From positions 372,001 to 436,000 of the forward strand of contig NZ_PGTS01000003.1 in assembly GCF_002844235.1 (NCBI RefSeq): a stretch of 64,000 nucleotides of DNA. The letters are read 5' to 3'. Below the pieces are notes generated by a model that was not told the origin of the DNA, made no database searches, and worked only from the letters and a program-made list of their open reading frames with translations. The stretch's first letter is position 1; each line of letters begins with the position of its first letter. The translations under genes were made by a program, and so were the position numbers. Shown here piece after piece: positions 1 through 8,859 of the stretch. Source of the stretch: Thalassospira povalilytica (GTDB taxonomy: Bacteria; Pseudomonadota; Alphaproteobacteria; Rhodospirillales; Thalassospiraceae).

Positions 1-497
1 AAGACGCGGCGTGGCTGTGATCCGATCGGTTGCAGGGCATAGGCGCGTCTTGCTTCGTTGCGAAGATCGGCAATCATTTTCAAAAGCCTTTCATTGCCGC
101 ATCCACCATACAGGGTTTGGTGGAAATCGCGGTCCAGCTCGGCAAGGGTTTCGGGGTCTTCTTCTTCGAAAAGGTCTTCGTTCAGGCGGCGCGCCTTGCG
201 CAGATTGCTTGCCGTCAGGTTCGGTGCGGACAGCATCAGTGCATTTTGTTCAAGCGCAATGCGGATCTGGCTGAGTTCACGAACGTCTTTCGCCCGGAGC
301 CCGACCACGGCAAGGCTTCTGTCAGGGCGCTTTTCAAGCAGGCCGGATGTCCGCAACCGTTCAAGTGCATGGCGCACCGGCTGGCGGCTGACGCCAAATC
401 GGGCGGCCAGTTCTTCCTGTTTCAGGATCGTTCCGGGGCCAAGATGGCCGGACTGAATTTCGTTTTCCAGGGTCTGGGCGATAATGTTTGTATCCAT
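1..497 (-). CDS. GntR-family (FCD-type) transcriptional regulator, 3' end cut by window edge
   Basis: Reading from an ATG at 497, the protein starts MDTNIIAQTLENEIQSG and continues with a winged helix-turn-helix containing LAARFGVSRQPVRHALERL, the GntR recognition-helix pattern. An all-helical ligand-binding region with LSQIRIALEQNALML and RDFHQTLYGG follows, typical of the FCD subgroup. About 165 codons are visible and the C-terminus lies outside the window. FCD regulators usually sense small organic acids or amino acids, but the controlled pathway cannot be told from what is visible. A 14-bp perfect palindrome lies about 40 bp upstream of the start and may be its own operator. Family assignment is secure; function is unknown. 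Confidence 0.85.
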   Translation of the reverse strand, partial: MDTNIIAQTLENEIQSGHLGPGTILKQEELAARFGVSRQPVRHALERLRTSGLLEKRPDRSLAVVGLRAKDVRELSQIRIALEQNALMLSAPNLTASNLRKARRLNEDLFEEEDPETLAELDRDFHQTLYGGCGNERLLKMIADLRNEARRAYALQPIGSQPRRV

Positions 498-535
498 GGA
501 TCCAAACTGTGTGGATTTTACTGCAAAGTCAAGCT

Positions 536-549
536 GCAACCGCGGTTGC
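536..549. promoter_or_regulatory. 14-bp palindrome upstream of the GntR gene
   Basis: GCAACCGCGGTTGC is a perfect palindrome 39 bp upstream of the regulator's ATG. GntR proteins bind as dimers to short palindromes and often control themselves, so this is a candidate operator. Apart from it, the 498-691 gap holds nothing I recognise. Confidence 0.3.
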
Positions 550-691
550 GCCCTGAAACCGGGGTCGCCAGGGAAACTCGTGGCGCTTATCGGATGTTTG
601 CTCCGTTATTCGATTTTTCCCTGATCCCGACGCGTCATGCGTGTGGGTTTTTGTCTGAATGCGGGGTTGGTACGATTTGATCAGGTCGCGT

Positions 692-3043
692 TTATTCTGC
701 GGGGATGGCGCGCGCTTCGCCCTCGCGGATGGCGCAATGATCGGTGATGAAATCAATGATCCGGTTCTGGGTGTTGTCGATATCTTCGGTCACGATACCG
801 TGGCGTCCGGATGTGACCATCTGAACATCGATTTCCGTTGCCTTGGAGGCAAGGCGACGGATCATGCTTGCGCTGGCCGGGTCGACAACCTGATCGCCAT
901 CGCCCTGAAGAACAAGTGTCGGGCATTCAAGGTCTGGCAAACGGCGCTGCATTTCAGCAACCGCTTGCCGCAACTGGTGCAGGCCGCCGATCGGAATGTT
1001 GCGGTAATTGATGTCGGGATGTTCGGAGTCGTTGGGCCGGAAACTCAGCAATTCCTGTGCTGATGGCATCCATCCCATCAATTTGTTTGCCCCGTATAGC
1101 AACGGCACAAACATCAGATTGCGATTGCGGAATTTAAGCGGTGTTGCGGCCAGAACCAACCCGGCAAGTTTTTCGGGGTGGTTTGCGGCGTGAATGGCCG
1201 AAAGCGCCCCGCCAGTTGAAAAGCCGACAATGATTACCTGTTCGCAAAATGGTGACAGAATCTCGTATCCGCGTCGCACCGATGCCAGCCAATCCGACCA
1301 GGTACGTTTTTGCAATTCATGGGGGGATGTTCCATGGCCGGACAGCCGCACCCCCATCACCGCATAGCCAAGTGCGGACAGTTTATCACCCAGTTCGCGC
1401 AGTTCGGCCGGGGATGCCAGGAACCCGTGGACAAGCAGCACCCCGCAGGCAAATCGTGTCTGCCCGTTGGGCAGAAGCAAATAGGGACGGCTGTCCGCGG
1501 TTGCGGTTTCCTGCTGATTGATTGCGTCGTATTTCGGATCCTTGAACTTGGCCCGATTCCAGGACCACGCCCGGACTTCATCATCAAAACGGCGATGGGC
1601 GATGTCGACCGGGCTTAGATGATCGACTTCGACCCGGGCGCGTTCCAGTGCCTGCCAGGCGGCATGAATCGGCGCCATTTCATTGGCATAGACCATGATC
1701 GGATTGTCCATGCGGATCTGGTCGAAATGGGCCTGTTCCTGCAATTTTGGCAGGAAACAGTATTTCTGATCCCGGCGTTCGATCAGGCCAAGCTGGACAG
1801 CGCTGTCGATAAAGAACCGGATTTGCGGACAATTCAGTTCAAAGATACCGACATAATCGGCCGGGTTTTTCATGCCGCGATGCAGATGGACATTTTCGGC
1901 CTGCTGGATGTTCTTGATTGCCAGATACAGGGTTCTGTCAAAATGACCGATATCGATTTCGGTCACGCCGTCTTCAAGCCACATCATGATCAGGCGTGAT
2001 GCCAGATGGCTGACATTGAGTGTCAGATTGGAATACATCACCGCCATGCAATGATCGCGCAGCGGCTTGATGTGGCGGGTCAGGGCATATTGCGTCACCC
2101 GATCCGTCACCTTTTCAAGTGTCCGTGCCGGTTTGAACAGATCATCAATCGCGCCGGCCTGTGCCACCCGTCTTGCCAGCATGCGCCGGTCCAGCCAGTT
2201 GAAATGCATGCGTGGATCAACCGGATCGCCAAGGCGGATGTCCATATCGGTCTTCTTGAACATCAGATTGCCTTCAATGATCAGTTCTTCGGCCATCTTG
2301 GGGCTTAAGCCGCCGGTAAACATGTCGGCTGCCCGTGCCAGCAGGTTCTGATCCACCCGAAGCGGATGAAAGGTGATATTGGCCGGGAACATCAGTGTCG
2401 GTTTGGCAATGGTTGCGCGAAGATCATCTTCGCTGCAGTCCAGAATGTCGGCCCAGCGCGACAATTCATCGCGCTTGCCCTTTTCAATCAGCGTCGACAG
2501 CCCGATTTTGAAACCGTCAATACAAAGACCAAGCAACGCCGCCCCGGTATGATGGGCGCGTCTTGTATCGGCTGACCGGGAATAGATGCTGTAATCCGGG
2601 CGCTTTGGGTGCGGGCGTTCTTCCGAAAGGACACGCCGGTCCTTGACCATGCCGCCTTCGGGAAAGACAACCACCTTGCCGCCACGAAGGATTTCCTCGG
2701 CCAGAAACGGCAACAGGCGTTCATAGTCATTGGGAACACCGCCGAGCGCGCGCAAATAGCGTGAAAAGGTATTGTCCTGCACGAAAAACTCGCCCGATGC
2801 GATCGACCGGCAATAGACCCCGGTTTCAAGCGCGATCAGAAATTGCGGAATAAAGGTTTCAAACCGGGCAAAATGGTTGAACATGAAAATGTCGCCTTGC
2901 GCTAGATGGTCGCACGGGCCGTGCATCTTGATATTGATGTCGATATTGGCCCTAAGGGCGGTCATCGCGCGAATGGTCCATTCGCACGTTTTGGCATTGA
3001 TCGCGAACTTTTCACGTTCGATATCGCGGAAATCATGTGGCAT
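692..3043 (-). CDS. Fusion of a PlsC-like acyltransferase and an alpha/beta hydrolase
   Basis: The 783-residue protein has two catalytic modules. Residues ~50-280 look like a glycerolipid acyltransferase: NHFARFE at 56-62 occupies block I (normally H-X4-D, here H57-X4-E62) and VVFPEGG around 125-131 is block III. A helical middle region resembles the C-terminal part of large acyltransferases. Residues ~518-783 form an alpha/beta hydrolase with an oxyanion segment LLVHGF (~536-541), nucleophile elbow GFSTGG (Ser609), acid candidates D715/D717 and catalytic His748 in GRHGIV. No signal peptide is seen. A role in membrane-lipid remodelling, with acyl release and transfer in one chain, is inferred. 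It stands alone, with the MFS gene divergent from it. Confidence 0.75.
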   Translation of the reverse strand: MPHDFRDIEREKFAINAKTCEWTIRAMTALRANIDINIKMHGPCDHLAQGDIFMFNHFARFETFIPQFLIALETGVYCRSIASGEFFVQDNTFSRYLRALGGVPNDYERLLPFLAEEILRGGKVVVFPEGGMVKDRRVLSEERPHPKRPDYSIYSRSADTRRAHHTGAALLGLCIDGFKIGLSTLIEKGKRDELSRWADILDCSEDDLRATIAKPTLMFPANITFHPLRVDQNLLARAADMFTGGLSPKMAEELIIEGNLMFKKTDMDIRLGDPVDPRMHFNWLDRRMLARRVAQAGAIDDLFKPARTLEKVTDRVTQYALTRHIKPLRDHCMAVMYSNLTLNVSHLASRLIMMWLEDGVTEIDIGHFDRTLYLAIKNIQQAENVHLHRGMKNPADYVGIFELNCPQIRFFIDSAVQLGLIERRDQKYCFLPKLQEQAHFDQIRMDNPIMVYANEMAPIHAAWQALERARVEVDHLSPVDIAHRRFDDEVRAWSWNRAKFKDPKYDAINQQETATADSRPYLLLPNGQTRFACGVLLVHGFLASPAELRELGDKLSALGYAVMGVRLSGHGTSPHELQKRTWSDWLASVRRGYEILSPFCEQVIIVGFSTGGALSAIHAANHPEKLAGLVLAATPLKFRNRNLMFVPLLYGANKLMGWMPSAQELLSFRPNDSEHPDINYRNIPIGGLHQLRQAVAEMQRRLPDLECPTLVLQGDGDQVVDPASASMIRRLASKATEIDVQMVTSGRHGIVTEDIDNTQNRIIDFITDHCAIREGEARAIPAE

Positions 3044-3350
3044 GTGATGCGATACCCGGTTTGCCTAAGGCAATGGTTTCAAGGACGTTTTATCGGTTCT
3101 GTGCCGATTGTTTTGTCATTTTGATATGTGTCTTTGTGCGTGCCTTTGGAAGGTATGCTACAAGTAATTTGCGAAGAATTAATGTGCTGCGCGTAACTCT
3201 GTCGTGACGGTCGTGGCCTTGATGACTTTCGTCCGGCCACGCGCTTGCCAATGTCTGCCATCACGGCTTTCTGCCGTTCCATCCTGTATTTCCCGACAGG
3301 CCGATGGCCGGATTGCTGTTCTGACTCTCTGACTCATCGCCGGAGCTCCC
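3044..3350. other. Divergent intergenic region, no gene seen
   Basis: This 307-bp gap lies between the acyltransferase/hydrolase gene (leftward) and the MFS gene (rightward). It must carry promoters for both. Its left part is AT-richer, but I could not pick a convincing promoter pair. The short reading frames here overlap the neighbouring genes and show no recognisable protein. Confidence 0.5.
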
Positions 3351-4658
3351 GTGTCGACAACCGCCCCAGATCCGCAAACACCGAAACGGCCCGAAAATCC
3401 CGCACCATCGCAGGAAAAGGCGCGCTCGATCTTTTCGGATCGCAATTTCATCCTGTTTCTGGTCGGACAATGCATCACGACACAAGGCCTGTGGATTCAG
3501 AAAATCGCCATGTCCTGGCTGGCCTGGTCGTTAACGGGATCGGCATTCTGGACCGGTTTGATTGCCGCACTGAATTTTGCGCCGGCCTTTTTTTTGGGGC
3601 CGATTTTCGGGGTCATGGCCGACCGGGTTGATTTGCGCCGGACGGCGATGTTGCTCAATCTTGGGCAGGCCACTGTGTCTTTTGTACTGATGGGTTTGTC
3701 CTATGCCGGGATGATGACTTTGCCCTGGATGATCATGCTTGCGGCGTCGATGGGGATATTGGGCAGTGCAATGACCCCGATCCGCTTGTCGCTGGTGCCG
3801 GTGATTGTCCCGCGTGAATTCATGAGCCGTGCGGTGGCCTATGCCGCGATGAATTTCAATATTTCGCGTCTTGTCGGTCCGGCGGTTGGCGGGGTGGTGA
3901 TTGCGACCTGGGGGACGGGGGCGGCCTTTATGCTGAATGCCATCAGCTATTTGCCGATGGTGTTTGTCATTTCGGTTGTGACCATTCATCAGGACCGCGC
4001 CCCCGATGCCAAAAGCCGGCGAATCCTGGCCGCCCTTGTTGATGGCGCCAGTTATGCGATCCATCACCCGATGATCCGTTCGGTGTTGGCGCTATCATGC
4101 TTTGTGTCACTGGTTGGTACGGGCATGATCGAACTGATGCCGGTTTTCGCCGAAGCAGTCTATGAACGCGGGGTGACCGGCCTTGGTATGATGGCCTCGG
4201 CGGGCGGGATCGGGGCGGTGGCATCGACCTTTATGTTGTCGCGGGTCAAATCAAATGCTGCTGATTTTCAACGCATTACCATTGTCGGTGCTTTTGCAGC
4301 CGCGATTGGCATGTTCGGACTTGGATGGTCGCCCTGGTACGAGCTTGCGGTGGGGTTGATTGCGCTGACCGGGTTCGGGTTGACGGCGGTCGGTGTGGGA
4401 TCGCAAACCGCCTTGCAGCTTACGGTCGATAATAAATTGCGCGGCCGTGTGATGAGCTTCTGGAGTGCGACGAGTTTTGGTGGTATGGCGCTAGGAGGGA
4501 CCATGCTTGGTGCCATATCCGAAGCCGGAAACATCCAGTATACCGCGCGCGGTTCGGGCATTCTGATCCTGTGTGCGGCTTGTGCCGGACTGTGGCGGCT
4601 TTACCGGATTGGTGCATCTGGTCGCCGGTCTGCGCCATCTTCGGATGCAGTGCAGTAA
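3351..4658 (+). CDS. MFS transporter (EntS/MFS_3-like exporter)
   Basis: A 435-residue polytopic protein with about 12 predicted membrane segments. The first half has LFLVGQCITTQGLWIQKIA followed by the cytoplasmic loop signature FGVMADRVDLRRT, the conserved GxxxDRxxRR-type loop 2-3 of the major facilitator superfamily. Its pattern matches the MFS_3/enterobactin-exporter-like group, which usually export small molecules by proton antiport. The start is GTG at 3351, preceded by GGAG at about 8 bp. Substrate is unknown. The CHAP lipoprotein gene follows about 60 bp downstream on the same strand, but no functional link is evident. Confidence 0.8.
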   Translation: MSTTAPDPQTPKRPENPAPSQEKARSIFSDRNFILFLVGQCITTQGLWIQKIAMSWLAWSLTGSAFWTGLIAALNFAPAFFLGPIFGVMADRVDLRRTAMLLNLGQATVSFVLMGLSYAGMMTLPWMIMLAASMGILGSAMTPIRLSLVPVIVPREFMSRAVAYAAMNFNISRLVGPAVGGVVIATWGTGAAFMLNAISYLPMVFVISVVTIHQDRAPDAKSRRILAALVDGASYAIHHPMIRSVLALSCFVSLVGTGMIELMPVFAEAVYERGVTGLGMMASAGGIGAVASTFMLSRVKSNAADFQRITIVGAFAAAIGMFGLGWSPWYELAVGLIALTGFGLTAVGVGSQTALQLTVDNKLRGRVMSFWSATSFGGMALGGTMLGAISEAGNIQYTARGSGILILCAACAGLWRLYRIGASGRRSAPSSDAVQ

Positions 4659-4720
4659 AGGATTATTAAGGCATGGCCCCCTATGGTGGGCGAACGCGAG
4701 TCATTTGGGGAAAATTTCAG

Positions 4721-5290
4721 ATGCGGTTTCTGGGGATTGTAGGTCTATGTTTGGTGCTTTCCGCGTGTTTCAGCACGGGCAATTCCGCAACCCAGTCAAC
4801 CGGCCCCATGCCAAGCGATACGGTCAAAGTGCTTGCCAGCGTCGATGTGCCAAGCTCGCGGCTTAATTCTTTTGCGCCGACCAACAAATTCCTGCAATGC
4901 GTACCCTATGCCCGCGAAGTGTCCGGGATCGAGATTTATGGTGATGCATGGACCTGGTGGGCACAGGCCGGCAAACAGAATTTTCAGCGTGGCAATCGCC
5001 CGCAAGTCGGTGCTGTTCTGGCCCTGCGCAAGACGTCGCGTTTGAAGCTTGGCCATGTTGCGGTGGTTTCGGCAATTCTTGATAACCGCAAGATTCTGGT
5101 CAATCACGCCAACTGGGGCAGTGATTCGCGCACCCGTGGCAAGGTCCATTACCGTCAGCCGGTGGTCGATGTTTCGCCCAACAATGACTGGTCGGAAGTG
5201 CGCATGATGAATACGCTTGGCACATTCGGCAGTGTCTATCCCGCGCATGGCTTTATCTATCAGCCGCAAGAAACTGCGCAGGCCAACTAA
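4721..5290 (+). CDS. CHAP-domain lipoprotein (putative peptidoglycan amidase/peptidase)
   Basis: From the ATG at 4721 the protein starts MRFLGIVGLCLVLSAC, a lipoprotein signal peptide with lipobox LSAC. An upstream in-frame ATG at 4673 would put a charged stretch before this signal, so the internal start is preferred. The mature part has QCVPYARE with the candidate catalytic Cys, then LGHVAVVS with the candidate His and NHANWG, the order expected for a CHAP (cysteine, histidine-dependent amidohydrolase/peptidase) domain. CHAP proteins cleave peptidoglycan peptide or amide bonds. Predicted location is the periplasmic face of a membrane. The protein is about 189 residues. Confidence 0.8.
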   Translation: MRFLGIVGLCLVLSACFSTGNSATQSTGPMPSDTVKVLASVDVPSSRLNSFAPTNKFLQCVPYAREVSGIEIYGDAWTWWAQAGKQNFQRGNRPQVGAVLALRKTSRLKLGHVAVVSAILDNRKILVNHANWGSDSRTRGKVHYRQPVVDVSPNNDWSEVRMMNTLGTFGSVYPAHGFIYQPQETAQAN

Positions 5291-5323
5291 ACCATTTCCA
5301 GCTCAGCATTCCGCAAACAGAAA

Positions 5324-5355
5324 TGGCGAAGCTCCCGCAGATAGAGAGCTTCGCC
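5324..5355. terminator. Hairpin between convergent CHAP and bioB genes
   Basis: TGGCGAAGCTC and GAGCTTCGCCA form an 11-bp perfect stem with a 10-nt loop. No U-run follows on either strand. Further short GC-rich hairpins follow up to about 5410. The position between convergent genes suggests a transcription-end or mRNA 3'-protecting structure. Confidence 0.45.
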
Positions 5356-5433
5356 AGTTGGAAGCGTGCGCCTGGCACGCTCTGAACCCGTGCGGGCGGC
5401 ACGGATTCGGGGGTTGAACTTGTGTTTTGTTGC

Positions 5434-6435
5434 TCAGGCCGCGATGGGGCCAAGGGCGGCAAACAATGCGCTGTCGCTGTTTTCTTCCGGGTTTGGTGTG
5501 GTCAGAAGCTTCTCGCCGTAAAACACCGAATTGGCCCCGGCCATCAAACACATGATCTGAGCTTCGCGGTTCAGTTCCGTGCGTCCGGCCGACAGCCGCA
5601 CCATTGATGTCGGCATGGTAATGCGGGCCGTCGCCACCATGCGCACCAGCTCCAGCGGATCAATCGGATCACGCCCGGCAAGCGGCGTTCCGGCCACCGG
5701 CACCAGCGCATTGATCGGCACGCTTTCCGGATGGGGATCAAATCCAGCCAGAACCGCGAGCATCGATGCCCGATCGCGGATGGTTTCACCCATGCCAATG
5801 ATCCCGCCACAGCACAGATCAATGCCGTGCGACCGCACCGCAGAAAGCGTATCAAGCCGATCCTGATAGGTGCGGGTGGTGATGATTTTTCCGTAAAATT
5901 CCGGGCTGGTATCAAGATTATGGTTATAGGCCGTCAGTCCGGCGTCCTTCAGTTGCTTGGCGTGATGGGGTTCAAGCATGCCAAGGGTAACGCAGGCCTC
6001 CAGTCCCAGCGCATCGACGCCGCGCACCATTTCAAGCACCGCGTCAAACGCCGCCCCATCGCGCACCCGACGCCACGCTGCCCCCATGCAGAACCGATCA
6101 GCCCCGGCATCCTTGGCGCGTTTGGCCGTTTCAATGACCGATGCCGGATCAAGAAGCTGTTCCTTGCCCAGTTTGACCTCGCGATGGTGGGCTGATTGCG
6201 GGCAATAGGCGCAATCTTCGGGGCAACCACCGGTCTTGATTGAAAGCAGGCTGGCCTTTTGCACATGTGACGGATCGTGATGGGCGCGGTGCACGGCATT
6301 GGCCTGCCCGACCAGATCCAGAAGCGGACTGCGATAGATCGCCTCGATCTCCTCGACGGTCCAGTCATGACGAATGGTGCCCGTGGCGGGCGAAACCATA
6401 TCGGGTTGGGGCATATCGGATTGCGTGACTGCCAT
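5434..6435 (-). CDS. bioB: Biotin synthase
   Basis: Radical-SAM enzyme that inserts sulphur into dethiobiotin, the last step of biotin synthesis. [16 protein letters not shown] carries the C-X3-C-X2-C motif for the [4Fe-4S] cluster. [22 protein letters not shown] and the C-terminal [15 protein letters not shown] are all family signatures. The chosen ATG at 6435 has AGG 8 bp upstream and lies just after the bioY stop. An ATG at 6453 would overlap bioY by 14 bp and has no ribosome-binding site. It is the second gene of a bioY-bioB unit under BioR boxes. No bioF, bioD or bioA is in the window. Confidence 0.95.
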   Translation of the reverse strand: MAVTQSDMPQPDMVSPATGTIRHDWTVEEIEAIYRSPLLDLVGQANAVHRAHHDPSHVQKASLLSIKTGGCPEDCAYCPQSAHHREVKLGKEQLLDPASVIETAKRAKDAGADRFCMGAAWRRVRDGAAFDAVLEMVRGVDALGLEACVTLGMLEPHHAKQLKDAGLTAYNHNLDTSPEFYGKIITTRTYQDRLDTLSAVRSHGIDLCCGGIIGMGETIRDRASMLAVLAGFDPHPESVPINALVPVAGTPLAGRDPIDPLELVRMVATARITMPTSMVRLSAGRTELNREAQIMCLMAGANSVFYGEKLLTTPNPEENSDSALFAALGPIAA

Positions 6436-6439
6436 CGGA

Positions 6440-7021
6440 TCAGCCTGCCACATTGCGGTTTTTCAGGCGGCTTATCGTCGCAAAGCCCAGTGCAACCAGC
6501 GCGATCTTGATCGTGTCACCCAGAATGAACGGGGTAAAACCAAGTGCCAGAACCTTTTCTGATGGAACAAAGGCCGAAAGCCCCGCGAGCCCCAGCAGGT
6601 AAACCGGCACCATGCCCCCCATCATGACAACAAAGCGCCCAAATGCCCCGCGGCCGCGCGCCAGCGCCCCGACCAACCCGGCCGCAACAAGGTAACCGGC
6701 CAGATATCCGCCCGTCGGCCCCATCATATAGGCAATGCCGATGCCGCGTTCGGGTGTCCCGGCAAAAACCGGAAGCCCCACGGCCCCGGCGGCAAGATAG
6801 GTCAGCATGGTGGCAACTGCCATGCGGGGGCCCGTGGCAAGGGCGATTGCCATGATCGCCATGGTTTGAAGCGTCATCGGGACTGGCCAGAACGGAACCG
6901 TGGTCTTGGCGCTTGCCGTGATCAGGGCCACACCGGCCAAAACCGCAACGCTGTTTTTGACGGCTTTGAAAACCGGATTGTCGATCGCAGCAGGGCTGTC
7001 GGGGGTAACAGGATGGACCAT
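6440..7021 (-). CDS. bioY: BioY-type biotin transporter (ECF S component)
   Basis: A 193-residue membrane protein with about six hydrophobic helices. [15 protein letters not shown] and [14 protein letters not shown] match BioY, the substrate-binding S component of biotin energy-coupling factor transporters, which can also work alone in many proteobacteria. The start at 7021 has GAAGGA upstream. bioB follows immediately. Pairing uptake with the last synthetic step under one BioR-controlled promoter suggests use of external biotin or dethiobiotin together with own synthesis. Confidence 0.93.
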   Translation of the reverse strand: MVHPVTPDSPAAIDNPVFKAVKNSVAVLAGVALITASAKTTVPFWPVPMTLQTMAIMAIALATGPRMAVATMLTYLAAGAVGLPVFAGTPERGIGIAYMMGPTGGYLAGYLVAAGLVGALARGRGAFGRFVVMMGGMVPVYLLGLAGLSAFVPSEKVLALGFTPFILGDTIKIALVALGFATISRLKNRNVAG

Positions 7022-7053
7022 GATGACGGGTTCCTTCGGCGGTTGTTTTATAA

Positions 7054-7063
7054 TTATCTATAA
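7054..7063. promoter_or_regulatory. BioR operator 1 upstream of bioY
   Basis: TTATCTATAA exactly matches the known BioR box of alphaproteobacteria. It lies 33 bp upstream of the bioY ATG in an AT-rich stretch, placed to block the bioYB promoter. Confidence 0.85.
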
Positions 7064-7191
7064 AATTGAATCTGATCTATTAATTACGACGTCATCCGGG
7101 ATCAAAATCAATCCAAAAATCATCAAATCGGAGGATTTGGACAAGAATTCGGGCAATTGTTAGCTAAATATCTGTAATTATTATGTAAAAA

Positions 7192-7201
7192 TTATCTATA
7201 A
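7192..7201. promoter_or_regulatory. BioR operator 2 upstream of bioY
   Basis: A second exact TTATCTATAA, 138 bp upstream of box 1 and between the bioR stop and bioY. The spacing would allow two bound BioR dimers to loop the promoter, or the boxes may serve two promoters. Confidence 0.8.
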
Positions 7202-7289
7202 AATTTGAAATTATAGACGCGCAAAGGCGATATCGGGGCGCAGCAGCACCCGATTGCCAATCATCAGACCAGAAATTTTGGATTTTTGA

Positions 7290-7940
7290 TCAGATCGCCG
7301 ACAATTTCCGGCTGTTTTTGCCGGGCTTGGTGCCGATCCATTTCACGTGCCGGGCAAGGGTCGCGGCAGCAACATCAAATTGATGTTCACGCAGGGCCCG
7401 CAAGATGGCGCGGTGATCCTGATCGGTCGGGGCTTCCCATTCCATCCGGAAGCCCGAAAACAGGAAACGCGCACTGGCGGCATGAAGATCATCGATGCTG
7501 GCCATCAGGCGCGGCATGCTGCACGGCGCCAGAATGATGCGATGGAAAGCCTTGTTGGCGTCTTCCCACTCGCGGACATCCCTGGCGTTTTCACCGGCCC
7601 GGTTGATGTCTTCGGCAGTATCCAGGATCGCACTGGTCAGGTTCGGGGCGGCATGGCGCAAGGCCAGAACTTCAAGTGATGCCCGCATTTCCGCGACTTC
7701 GCGGACCTCGGCAATATCAAAACTTGCCACCCGGACACCGCGCCTGGGTTCACTGACAACAAGACCCTGTGCCTCAAGCCTGCGGAATGCTTCGCGCACG
7801 GGGACGTGGCTTGCACCAAATTCCTCGGCAAAGTGATCCTGTCGCAACTTTGTGCCCGGTGCAATTTCACCGGCAATGATGCGATCGGCCAAGGCGCGGG
7901 TGATCCGCCCGGTAACGGTGGTGTCGGTCTTTTGGGTCAT
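7290..7940 (-). CDS. bioR: BioR, GntR-family repressor of biotin genes
   Basis: From ATG 7940 the protein starts MTQKTDTTVTGRITRALADRI. The GntR winged helix includes FAEEFGASHVPVREAFRRLEAQG, followed by an FCD-type helical domain (VREVAEMRASLEVLALRHA; ANKAFHRIIL). Length is 216 residues, usual for BioR. The identification rests on fold plus context: it sits directly upstream of bioY-bioB and exact BioR boxes lie before bioY and before bioR itself. BioR represses biotin uptake and synthesis genes in alphaproteobacteria. There is no recognisable Shine-Dalgarno sequence; the BioR box occupies that position. Confidence 0.9.
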   Translation of the reverse strand: MTQKTDTTVTGRITRALADRIIAGEIAPGTKLRQDHFAEEFGASHVPVREAFRRLEAQGLVVSEPRRGVRVASFDIAEVREVAEMRASLEVLALRHAAPNLTSAILDTAEDINRAGENARDVREWEDANKAFHRIILAPCSMPRLMASIDDLHAASARFLFSGFRMEWEAPTDQDHRAILRALREHQFDVAAATLARHVKWIGTKPGKNSRKLSAI

Positions 7941-7944
7941 GATT

Positions 7945-7954
7945 TTATAGATAA
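7945..7954. promoter_or_regulatory. BioR operator 3, overlapping the bioR ribosome-binding position
   Basis: TTATAGATAA, the reverse complement of the BioR box, lies 5-14 bases upstream of the bioR ATG, where a Shine-Dalgarno sequence would normally be. It indicates negative autoregulation and a very short or absent 5' leader. Confidence 0.8.
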
Positions 7955-8034
7955 TTTGACCGGCGGGATTTGTCACTGGAAAGTTCGTGGCCGGGCCAAA
8001 CAATCCAAACCGGAAACACGGCAAATCCGGTCGC

Positions 8035-8067
8035 GAAAAAGCCGGGCCAAAAACGTGGGCCCGGCTT
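8035..8067 (-). terminator. Rho-independent terminator of the Anbu operon
   Basis: Read on the minus strand, AAGCCGGGCC pairs with GGCCCGGCTT over 10 bp with a 9-nt loop and is followed by a run of U. It lies 27 bp after the Anbu stop. Confidence 0.85.
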
Positions 8068-8093
8068 CGGGTTTGGCGGTATATGCGGGCCGA

Positions 8094-8843
8094 CTATTCG
8101 GCCACCAAATCGCAATGCTCGTCTGGCATATCGGCAAAGGCATCGCGCAGGGCGTTCGACCATGCATCGGAAAGTGCACGAAACCCCTGATCATCGGCTT
8201 CGATCCGGCGCAGTTCGGAAAACGCACAGGTGTCATCGGGCAGGACGGCGAGATCAAGCGGCATGCCGACTGACAGGTTGGATCGTAATGTCGAATCCAT
8301 CGACAGCAATACCGCCTTGACCCCGTCCTGAATCGGGGTTTCCGGGGTAATCACCCGATCAAGGATCGGCTTGCCGTATTTATGTTCGCCGATCTGCAAA
8401 TAGGGCGTATCGGTGGTGGCTTCGATGAAGTTGCCCGCCGCATAGACCAGAAACAGGCGCTGTTCCCCGCCTTTGCGCTGTCCACCGACCATGATGGATG
8501 CGGCACTGCTTTCGTGATGCTGTTCAAGCGTGTCGTGGTATTTGTTCTGAACCTTTTGCATTGCTTCGCCAAACAGTTCGGCAACGCGGAACATGCTGGG
8601 CGCACTCAGGATGCAGTTTCCCGGTTCGGTATTCGGGTCGTCGATGGCCTCAAAAAGGGTGCTCATCACCGCTTGTGTGATGGCAAGGTTCCCGGCTGAC
8701 AAGGCAACAATGGCGCGATCACCGGGCACTTCCCAGGTGAACATCTTGCGATAGCGCGAAATGTTATCAAGCCCCGCATTGGTCCGCGTATCGGAAAGGA
8801 AAACCATCCCTTCGTTCAGCATCAAACCGACACAATAGGTCAT
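8094..8843 (-). CDS. Anbu, bacterial proteasome-subunit homologue (Ntn-hydrolase)
   Basis: The 249-residue protein starts MTYCVGLMLNEGMVFLSDTR. Thr2 directly after the initiator Met is the expected N-terminal nucleophile, followed by the proteasome-like SDTRTNAG and KMFTWEVPGDRAIVALSAGN. This is the Anbu (ancestral beta subunit, COG3484) pattern. Anbu assembles into open helical rings and its substrates are unknown. It is last of four same-strand genes (ATP-grasp, alpha-E, transglutaminase-like, Anbu) separated by at most 19 bp, the known Anbu gene neighbourhood, suggesting a peptide- or amide-bond making and breaking system. A terminator follows. Confidence 0.92.
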   Translation of the reverse strand: MTYCVGLMLNEGMVFLSDTRTNAGLDNISRYRKMFTWEVPGDRAIVALSAGNLAITQAVMSTLFEAIDDPNTEPGNCILSAPSMFRVAELFGEAMQKVQNKYHDTLEQHHESSAASIMVGGQRKGGEQRLFLVYAAGNFIEATTDTPYLQIGEHKYGKPILDRVITPETPIQDGVKAVLLSMDSTLRSNLSVGMPLDLAVLPDDTCAFSELRRIEADDQGFRALSDAWSNALRDAFADMPDEHCDLVAE

Positions 8844-8859
8844 TTTCGTTTTGGCCCGG

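Noticed and set aside
5291-5433. Small RNA or REP element between the CHAP gene and bioB
   Set aside because: Several GC-rich hairpins are present, but there is no promoter or U-run, so only a 3'-end hairpin is annotated.
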